Assembly (NCBI GenBank): GCA_028284445.1
Contig: JANQRS010000003.1
Location: 44,023-108,022, forward strand
Source of the DNA: Calditrichia bacterium
GTDB lineage: Bacteria; Calditrichota; Calditrichia; RBG-13-44-9; J075
Direction of reading: 5' to 3'
DNA: 64,000 nucleotides
Position 1 is the first letter of the stretch. Every line of letters begins with the position of its first letter. Positions 26,169 through 34,200 of this stretch are shown one piece after another. The notes under the pieces were generated by a model. The model made no database searches and was not told the origin of the DNA. It worked only from the letters and a program-made list of their open reading frames with translations. The translations under genes and the position numbers were made by a program.

Positions 26169-28421
26169 TTATCCGATTTGTGTCACCATTGCCCGGTATC
26201 CGGCTTTACGCATTGCTTCCGCGACCGATTCTGCATTGTCCGGGCAGAGTGCAATCATCGCTCCACCACCGCCACCACCGGTCAGCTTGGCACCCAGGGC
26301 ACCGGCATTTCTCGCTATTTCATTGAGTTCTTCCAGCTCCCAGCTGGAAACCTGAAGGGCATTCAACAAGCCCTGATTGATGTTCATCAGCTCACCGAGA
26401 GTATCCAGATCATAGTTCTTGATAGCCTTTACGGAGCGCAAGCTAATGCCGTTGATTTCCTGAAAAATTTTATCATACATCGATTTATTCTTTTCCCATG
26501 CGTTGCGCACTTTGGCAACCATTTTGGCGGTCAAACTCTCCACACCGGTGATACCAATGACGATTGGAATTGGCTCCGGCACTTCCAGCGGCTTCATCAA
26601 TGGCGGATCGCCCTTGCGAAACACGATAAATTGGCCGTAGGTGGCCATGGTATTGTCGATACCGGATGGCGTGCCGTGGACAATCTGCTCTGACTGAAAG
26701 GCGAGGCTGTTCACTGTTTCATCGCTTAGATCTAATTCGTAGTGGGCATCCAGGGCCCGGATAATGGCTACCGCCAATGCTGCGGACCCGCCAAGTCCCA
26801 TTGCCCGTGGAACATGGGGATACACTTCGATACGCATGTGCCGGTCGCGCAAGCCCAGGGTATTCAGAATCAGGTCCAGTGAATAGTAAATGGAATATTT
26901 ATGTTCGACGTCCATCCGCAGACGCTCTTCCACACCCCAGCGGGGAATGACCAGGTGAATGCCGTCATCTTCATTTGCCACTCGCGCCTGGATGGCAATA
27001 GGTATCGGCGCAGCGACCACGTGACTGTTATAAACCGCCGCATGCTCGCCGAAAAGAATGACCTTACCGCTACCGCTGGCCATATTCGCGGGCGGCTCCG
27101 CGGTAATCGGTTGACCGGCGCTCACCTTGCGGCGCTTGCGCAGATCCTCAACAATTTCCTTTGCCTTCCAGACCTTGATTTCACCACTTTTGATCAGCTG
27201 ATCAACCACTTCATCATAGAGCTCCGGAGTGGCGCCGGCAGCCATTGCGACGCCGCGTGCATGCAGGGTCATATGCCCCTTTTGGATGCCTTCTGTTGAA
27301 AGCGCCTTCAAGGCTGAAAAATTCTGTGCCAAACCAACGGCGCCCATCACTTCCGCTAGCTCGGTGGCCCCTTCAATATCCAGAATGCGGTGCAGGATAC
27401 CGACAGTGGGATTCGATTGCAGTGGCCCGCCAACGGTGCCGACTTTCAAGGCAATTTTGATGTGTCCTTCCAGTGCCCCATCGTCGCCCTTATACCACTG
27501 CGTCAGTGAGGTGTAGGATTTGCCACGGGCGGCATAGGCATGGGCAGCAGATTCAATAGCTCGCCAGTCGTTACCGGTCGCCAGCGCCACAGCATCGATG
27601 CCGTTCATGATGCCCTTATTGTGCGTTGCGGCCCGGTATGGATCAACCGAAGCAAATTCGTTGGCCAGGATAATGCCGTCGCGAACCTGTTCACCGCTGA
27701 AATTACGGTTCTTGAGCTCGCTGATCGGTATGGTGCATCGCGCTTCAACCAGGGCTCGATCCGTCAGGTTTGAAAGGATGCGCAGAAAGACGTTGCCATT
27801 GGCGATTTTTTCAATCAGCGAAGCAACGCCTTCACACATGCTGTTGACCAGGTTGGCGCCCATCGCATCGCGGGTATCAACCATTAAGTGCACGATGAGC
27901 ATATCGCCGCGATGGGACGAGTTTGGATGAATGATCACTTCCAGGTCCTGTGCGCCCCCGCCGCGTGCCACCATATTGGGGTGCATACTGTTGGCGAGAT
28001 TGAGGATTTCGCGCTTGTTCTGCAGGATTGCTTTCTGGGCATGGGACGGATGCTCGATATCAACTACCTGGATCTGTCCAATGAGAATCGGGTCGGTGCT
28101 CTTGCTGCGGAAGCCGCCGGCGTTGCGGACAATCTTTGCAGCGGAGCTGACCGCGGCGATTATCGAGGGCTCTTCCACGACCATTGGCACCACATAATCT
28201 TTGCCGTTGATCAGGAAATTCAGGCCCAGGCCAATTGGCAGGCTGAATACGCCGATGACGTTTTCCACCATCTTGTCTGCATCATCCGGGCTGAGAACGT
28301 TGTTGCCGTCAGCCAGCGACTTGAAATCTTCTCCACTTAGAATGCCGCGATCCTTGAGGATCTGCAGGCGTTCCAGCACGGATTGTTTATAAAACTTTGG
28401 AATTCTCGAGCGATCCATCAT
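26169..28421 (-). CDS. Fused class II HMG-CoA reductase - mevalonate kinase
   Basis: One 750-residue frame contains two complete enzymes. Residues 1-430 are class II (bacterial) HMG-CoA reductase: Glu83 in VVEEPS, Lys269 in THNKG, Asp285 in GNDWR and His383 in QKGHMTLH match the catalytic Glu83/Lys267/Asp283/His381 set of Pseudomonas mevalonii, and DAMGAN (185-190) is the cofactor motif. A linker of about 15 residues follows. Residues 447-750 are a GHMP mevalonate kinase: GKVILFGEHAAVY (452-464), ATP loop PRAMGLGGSAAL (538-549), catalytic Asp589 in TPSGIDN and KLTGGGGGG (712-720). The product would take HMG-CoA to mevalonate and then to mevalonate-5-phosphate. Its start overlaps the preceding kinase gene by four bases. 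Confidence 0.95.
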   Translation of the reverse strand: MMDRSRIPKFYKQSVLERLQILKDRGILSGEDFKSLADGNNVLSPDDADKMVENVIGVFSLPIGLGLNFLINGKDYVVPMVVEEPSIIAAVSSAAKIVRNAGGFRSKSTDPILIGQIQVVDIEHPSHAQKAILQNKREILNLANSMHPNMVARGGGAQDLEVIIHPNSSHRGDMLIVHLMVDTRDAMGANLVNSMCEGVASLIEKIANGNVFLRILSNLTDRALVEARCTIPISELKNRNFSGEQVRDGIILANEFASVDPYRAATHNKGIMNGIDAVALATGNDWRAIESAAHAYAARGKSYTSLTQWYKGDDGALEGHIKIALKVGTVGGPLQSNPTVGILHRILDIEGATELAEVMGAVGLAQNFSALKALSTEGIQKGHMTLHARGVAMAAGATPELYDEVVDQLIKSGEIKVWKAKEIVEDLRKRRKVSAGQPITAEPPANMASGSGKVILFGEHAAVYNSHVVAAPIPIAIQARVANEDDGIHLVIPRWGVEERLRMDVEHKYSIYYSLDLILNTLGLRDRHMRIEVYPHVPRAMGLGGSAALAVAIIRALDAHYELDLSDETVNSLAFQSEQIVHGTPSGIDNTMATYGQFIVFRKGDPPLMKPLEVPEPIPIVIGITGVESLTAKMVAKVRNAWEKNKSMYDKIFQEINGISLRSVKAIKNYDLDTLGELMNINQGLLNALQVSSWELEELNEIARNAGALGAKLTGGGGGGAMIALCPDNAESVAEAMRKAGYRAMVTQIG

Positions 28422-29515
28422 CTATCCTTATCTTCGCTTATTACCACACCGTTTTTGACCATCGTCAAACTCATAATGTTAAACCCTGCCTGTGATATTT
28501 GCAAAGCGCAATTTTCGATTTCCGCCGCATCTCTGCCGAAAACGATACCGAAGTCGCCACCACCTGCGCCAGAGGGTTTATAATGACATTGATTTTGCGC
28601 AGCGATCTCGGCGATCTGCTGATGTTCAGCAGATATGATGTCTGCCCCACTGGTCTTGCCAAGTCTGTCCATTGCTTTGTGATAAGCACTGACGGCCTCC
28701 AGAAATGTTCCGGTTTTGCCGGCCTTCAGGGCCGCTATGCCATCCCGGGAAATGCTCGCCATCTCCGCAAAAATGCCTTCGATGACGTACGGGTGTTCCT
28801 TCTCGTAGCTGCGCACTTTCGCTACCAATTCCCGGGTTGAAGCTGATCGGCCGCTCCAAACAAAGCGCAAATGCAGGTCTTCCGGCAGCGTTAGGGGTGT
28901 GGTTTCCCGAATAATCTCTTCATCGTTATCAGCAATGCGATACTGCAAAAGGCCCCCAAAGGCACTGGCAGCGATATCAATACCGCTGCCCATTTTTCCC
29001 TGCGCAAAATGATGCGCCTCAAGGGCCAATTCGAAGCAGCGCCGCGCTGTAAGGCGAATACCTGCTGCTGCGGCCAGCGCAGCAATTGTGGCAACGCTGA
29101 GCGCTGCTGAAGAACCGAAGCCCAGCTTGATGCCCAGGGTTGCATCAAAGAAGGCTGACGTGTCCAGTTCGATGTCCGCGGATGGTATCGGGTCATACCC
29201 CTTCCTGTTCAGCTCACCTGCGGTAACCTGATAGCAGGCATTGAAGAAGGCCAGTTTGTTAAATTGAGCATCGTCTAAATCGGGCGGGAAAGCAATGTCC
29301 CCGGAGGGAGATGCTTGAAACGAAAGGTTCTTGATGTCAATTGCTGATGCCTGAAGAGTATTGGTGCCCGTACGTTGCGGCTGGACGCGCACGCGGGCCA
29401 GGCGATTGATAGCAATGACGGCAGCTTCAGCGCCGTCGAGCACGGCATATTCACCGAGCAAGATCAATTTACCCGGGGTGCTTGCCTCAATAGATGTGCT
29501 AATCGTTTTCTCCAA
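28418..29515 (-). CDS. Phosphomevalonate kinase (GHMP family)
   Basis: Phosphorylates mevalonate-5-phosphate to the diphosphate. 365 residues. GHMP motifs: STPGKLILLGEYAVLDG (about 14), ATP loop GFGSSAALSVAT (about 138) and KPSGAGGGDFG near the C-terminus (about 327). Length and motif spacing match bacterial phosphomevalonate kinases, and its place between the decarboxylase and mevalonate kinase genes supports the assignment. It overlaps mvaD by 17 bases upstream and the fusion gene by four downstream, so all are tightly coupled. Confidence 0.92.
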   Translation of the reverse strand: MEKTISTSIEASTPGKLILLGEYAVLDGAEAAVIAINRLARVRVQPQRTGTNTLQASAIDIKNLSFQASPSGDIAFPPDLDDAQFNKLAFFNACYQVTAGELNRKGYDPIPSADIELDTSAFFDATLGIKLGFGSSAALSVATIAALAAAAGIRLTARRCFELALEAHHFAQGKMGSGIDIAASAFGGLLQYRIADNDEEIIRETTPLTLPEDLHLRFVWSGRSASTRELVAKVRSYEKEHPYVIEGIFAEMASISRDGIAALKAGKTGTFLEAVSAYHKAMDRLGKTSGADIISAEHQQIAEIAAQNQCHYKPSGAGGGDFGIVFGRDAAEIENCALQISQAGFNIMSLTMVKNGVVISEDKDR

Positions 29516-30488
29516 TAATGTAGGCTTTCGGGCCTAAACCGCTTTCCAGAATATTGATAACACCATCCATCTGAGAGAGTTTCTCGCGAATGACCGCTAC
29601 ATCTTCCGGTTGACAGATTACCTTCACTTGCGGACCGGCATCAATCGTAAAGTAGGCGGGAATGCCCTGAGACCGCAGGTTGCGGACTGCATGAATCAAT
29701 TCTATGGTGACTTCATTCCAGTAGATCAATCCGGGATTGGCGGACATCGCCAGGCCGTGCATTTTTAAACAGCTAAATTCAGCGATTTCACCCATTTGCT
29801 GAAAATCGCGAGCGGCTATCGCGTCGCGCATGTTTTGCAGATCTTCAAGCGAGGAATGAATCCAGGTGTCATAGTACGGGGAGGTACGGGCCGTCAAATT
29901 CATGCCCTCGGTCGAACCGATTTTCTTTTCAGCCTCCGATGTGATGAGAATCAGCAGGCGAAGCGGCCAATGCTCAGAGGGGAAGAGGGGCTTTGCCACG
30001 GCATCGCGTCCGTCGCTTTCAGTACCAATTTCCATCTCAACATATCCGCCGAAGATGGACCTCGCAGCAGAGCCGGATCCTTCACGGGCCAATCCGCTCA
30101 ACAGATCCGCCGCCAAACGTAGATTAAATGCCCGCGTCGCAGCTAGCGTCAAAGCCGCAAAACCGGATGCCGAAGAAGCCAGTCCGGCGCCGGTCGGAAA
30201 GTTGTTGTCACTGATAACACGAACGCGTTTATCACTCCCGCTCATTCGCCGAATCTTGTCGATGAAAGCACTGGTTCGAGCTGCCTGCTTTTCGTTGGCT
30301 TCCCGGCCATTCAGAATAAACTGATCGGCAGATGCCTCCGGCGCCAGTTCGACAGTGGTTTTTGAATGCAGGCCGTCAAGGGTGACAGATATAGATCCGA
30401 CAGCAGGTAAGTTCAGATTATGATCGCGTTTACCCCAGTATTTTACCAGGGCAATATTCGCATGTGCAATAGCAGTTGATTTGGACAA
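29499..30488 (-). CDS. mvaD: Diphosphomevalonate decarboxylase
   Basis: Converts mevalonate-5-diphosphate to isopentenyl diphosphate with ATP. 329 residues. Family signatures: ANIALVKYWGKRD, LNLPAVGSISVTLDG, NNFPTGAGLASSASGFAAL (ATP loop) and FTIDAGPQVKV carrying the catalytic Asp. The start codon is TTG at 30488; the conserved N-terminus leaves no room for a later start. It is the first gene of the minus-strand mevalonate operon (mvaD - phosphomevalonate kinase - HMGR/MVK - idi). Confidence 0.96.
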   Translation of the reverse strand: MSKSTAIAHANIALVKYWGKRDHNLNLPAVGSISVTLDGLHSKTTVELAPEASADQFILNGREANEKQAARTSAFIDKIRRMSGSDKRVRVISDNNFPTGAGLASSASGFAALTLAATRAFNLRLAADLLSGLAREGSGSAARSIFGGYVEMEIGTESDGRDAVAKPLFPSEHWPLRLLILITSEAEKKIGSTEGMNLTARTSPYYDTWIHSSLEDLQNMRDAIAARDFQQMGEIAEFSCLKMHGLAMSANPGLIYWNEVTIELIHAVRNLRSQGIPAYFTIDAGPQVKVICQPEDVAVIREKLSQMDGVINILESGLGPKAYIIGEND

Positions 30489-30552
30489 CGGAATACCATT
30501 TTTCTTGATGTGTAGATATGACTATAGGCCGAATTAGTTTAAATAGTGATGA

Positions 30553-30590
30553 TACTGGATACTGGAAAGTAATTTGAATACGTCTTGTGG
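30553..30590. repeat. TACTGGA heptamer repeat (two copies) with conserved flank
   Basis: TACTGGA occurs twice in tandem (30553-30566) and is followed by AAGTAATTTGAATACGTCTTGTG. The same flank, with two base changes, follows the ten-copy array at 63870-63939, so the two loci are members of one family differing in copy number. Confidence 0.85.
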
Positions 30591-30615
30591 TTGACCCTTT
30601 TTTGGGTTAGCTCGC

Positions 30616-30663
30616 TTACATCCCCCTAAATCCCCCTTCGAAGGGGGACACAGGGGGATGTAA
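30616..30663. repeat. CCCCCT/TTCGAA palindromic repeat, copy C
   Basis: TTACATCCCCCT (30616-30627) pairs with AGGGGGATGTAA (30652-30663); inside is the perfect palindrome TCCCCCTTCGAAGGGGGA (30631-30648). Confidence 0.87.
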
Positions 30664-30705
30664 CCTGAGATTCTCTTCTCTCTCAGTGTTTTCTGGGTCA
30701 AATTT

Positions 30706-30726
30706 CAAGCATCAAGCATCAAGCAT
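30706..30726. repeat. CAAGCAT heptamer, three tandem copies
   Basis: Three perfect copies of CAAGCAT in direct tandem in the intergenic region. Another seven-base unit of the kind seen at several sites in the window. Confidence 0.8.
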
Positions 30727-31257
30727 CGCATTTCTATTTCAAGAAAGAAAATGTAATGCCGAAACCGCACTGATCCAACCATCAAATCCCAAATGCATTC
30801 GCAGGGACATCCCTTTCCTAACGGGCCGGTTCGACATTTTTCTGTTACTAAGCGTCATCGCCGTATTTCACTCAAACTCAAGCAATGGTCAAAAACGCAT
30901 ATGGTTTTTGTGACACGCTTCACATAGAAAACGTCGAAATTAGGCATCTTTTCAGGGCAAGGATGACATTCGACCATTGAATTTGAGGCCTGGTTCAGAG
31001 ATTTTCACCGCAAATGAGCCCGGCAGCGAAAACACCTGCTGCATGGATGCATAACCTTCGAGGATGAGGGTCCTTCGGTTATCTACAAAACGCCTTGTTA
31101 GCACCTTCTTGGTTCCATTATATCAATTGAAATATCGGCTGGAAAGCCAACCACCCTGAGTGACATGCTGCCTATGCAATGTAAGGCGCCACTGTTACTG
31201 CTTTGTATTTGCCTGTTCGGCCAGAAGGGCCGTCAGAAATGAATTTATGGAGGAAGT

Positions 31258-34200
31258 ATGAGGAATATTCGACCGCTCTTTTTGCTGATGCTGCTTTTGA
31301 TTCCTCTCTGGATTGCCTTATCGCCATTCTTAAATGGCTCCGGGCTCGAGAATCCGGAACCGATTGACGCCTATCTCAACGGCGTCTTCCCGACTGTCGC
31401 GCCAAGCGAGGATGCGCAAACAGTTGTGGCATTTCCCAATTTGACCTTTAACAGCCCCTTGACCTGGGCAATGCATCCCAATGATGAAACCGTTTTTGTT
31501 GGTCAGCGTGACGGGATCATTTATCGCTTCGACAATGATGACAATGTTGCAGACAAAGCTCTCTTCCTCGATATTTCATCGCAGGTCGGGGTTGTCTGGG
31601 ACGGTGGTTTTCTCGGCATGGTGCCACATCCGAACTTTGGGGTGAGTGGCGCAACCGGCCGAAACTACTTCTATGTTTTCTATTCGACGCGTGACAGCAA
31701 CGGTGGTCACGAGCCGACCAGCCCACTGGCGCAGCTTTGTCCTGAAGACGTGATCTGGAACGGCAATCACCTGATTCTCTCCCGTTTCGAAGTTGAAGAG
31801 GGCACGCTGAACGTTGTCGAGAATTCTGAGTTGACCATGATCAAGGTGCGGATGTACAACTCGACGCATCGCGGTGGGGGAATGGTTTTTGGTCAGGATG
31901 GCTTCCTCTATCTGACTACCGGTGACCAGGCTGCGCATTTAACAGCCCAGGATATCGCCAATAATCTCGATGGCGGCGTGATGCGCCTGGATGTCGATAT
32001 GGATGCCTCCAGAAGTCACGCTCCGATTCGCACCATGCCGCAGGATGTTGGCTTTGCCGAAGAAATCAGCGGCGTTGGTTACTACATTCCCAACGACAAT
32101 CCTTTTCCGAGCTCTAATGGAGCAACATTCGAAGAATACTATAGCCTTGGCCATCGCAATCCACATCGCATGACCATGGATACCGAGACCGGCACCATGT
32201 ATATTGGCGAAATCGGTTCGAATCGCCATGAAGAAATCAACGTGCTGGAAGCTGGTGGCAACTACGGCTGGCCGCTTTTTGAAGGCCATCTGCAGGGCGT
32301 GATTACGGTTTGTAATTCAAATACAATTTCGCTTGATGACGGCACCTATGTCCCGCCGCTGGTGGCATTTGAGCGCAGTGAAGCAAATGCCATTATTGGT
32401 GGTTATGTCTATCGCGGCAGCGATTTGCCGTCACTATGGGGCAAATACATTTGCGCCGACTATGGCGGTGGTGAAGAAATATTTTGCGTGAATACCACTG
32501 ATGGCACGTACGAGGAGTTGGTGGTATCCGGTTCTCCGGATATCATCTCCTTCGGTCAGGATCATGAAGGCGAAGTATACATTCTTTCGCAAGGCGATAA
32601 CGTCAATATCCACAAGCTTGCGCCGTCAAATGAAACCGCTGATCCTCCGGCAACGCTCTCAGCAACCGGCGCTTTCAGTGATCTTGCCAGCTTGACTCCT
32701 GCCTCCGGTCTGATTCCTTATGAACTGATCGAATCATTCTGGTCGGACGGCGCAGTGAAGAAACGCTGGATGGCCCTGCCCAACGACGGTACCCATGATA
32801 CGCCGGAAGAGCAAATTTCTTACTCTACGAATGGTGAGTGGGAATTCCCTAACGGCACCGTCTTCGTTAAGCATTTTGACTATCCGATCGATGAAACCAA
32901 TCCTTCGGTTACCCGCCGGTTGGAAACTCGCTTTACGGTGATTGATGAAAATGGCAACGCCTATGGTGTGACATACAAGTGGCGCGAGGACGGCAGCGAT
33001 GCTGATTTGCTGGAGGTTGGGCTCGATGAGACCTTTACGGTAACCACTGCCTTCGGCACTCGCGAGCAGAGCTGGCATTATCCCAGTCGCAGCGAATGCA
33101 CCACCTGTCATAATAGCGCAGTGGGTGGCACGCTTGGACCGCGCAGCCGCTATTTGAACAGTGATTACACGTATGCGTCTACCGGAATTACTGCAAATCA
33201 ACTGGTAACGCTCAGCAGCATCGGCGCGCTGGATCGAATTTTGACGGATGATGATCTCGAGCAGTGCATTACTTACTCTTCAAGAGATGATCAAACTGCG
33301 ACTTTGGAGCAGCGTGCACGGTCGTACCTGGATCTGAACTGCGGCTACTGCCATCGCCCCGGCACCGGCAATCGCGCAGTGTTTGATGCACGATTGACCA
33401 CTCCGCTTTATCTCTCCAATCTCTTCTCGGATCAATTAAACGAGTCCCTGGGAATTGATGGCGAAAAATTGATCGAGCCGGGTGATACCAGCCGCTCGGT
33501 AATTTACAAACGCATTCATAGCATCGATCAATCAATTATGATGCCGCCGCTGGCGAAAGGCATGATCGATGTTGAAGGTGCCCAGCTAATTGCAGACTGG
33601 ATTATGGGCATTGAAGCTGATGATGTACCAAGTGCGGATATCAACGGTTTGAAAGGTGAATATTACGATAATATGGATCTGACGTCTCTGAATCTGACCC
33701 GCACGGATGACGAGATAAATTTTGACTGGGGTACTGGCAGCCCCGATGACGGAATCGACGCCAACACCTTTTCTATCCGTTGGACCGGATATATCATTCC
33801 TGAATATTCGGAAAACTATACTTTCTACACCCGCAGCGATGACGGTATCAAGCTTTGGGTGAATAATCAATTGCTGATCGACAAGTGGATCAATCAGGCG
33901 CCGACCGAATGGAGCGGTACGATCGATCTCGAAGCGAGCACTTTCTACGAAGTGACAATCGAATATTATGAGAACGGTGGCGGCGCAGTTGCTGAACTGT
34001 CCTGGGAATCAGCCAGTCAGACCAAGGAAATCATTTCTAATCGCAATCTCTTTACCGAGATTCCTGCCAATCGCGCAGTAGCCTTGAACCTGGCGCTCAA
34101 TCGCCCGGCAACACAATCGTCGACATTTGACGGCAGCTATAGCTTTGCTGCCGCCAATGCCGTGGATGGCAATCAGAATGGCGACGATGCCGGCAACTCT

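Larger units (their letters stand above)
30489..31257. other. Long divergent intergenic region with repeats
   Basis: About 770 bases between mvaD and the 1956-residue secreted protein. It holds a two-copy TACTGGA repeat with its conserved flank (30553-30590), palindrome copy C (30616-30663), a three-copy CAAGCAT run (30706-30726) and, nearer the large gene, a small GGCT-GGAA-AGCC hairpin (about 31137-31148). I see no gene. Promoters for both neighbours must be here. Confidence 0.6.

Noticed and set aside
31000..31257. Riboswitch in the leader of the giant gene
   Set aside because: There is a small GGAA-loop hairpin near 31140, but I cannot match the region to any known consensus. A covariance-model search (Infernal/Rfam) would decide.
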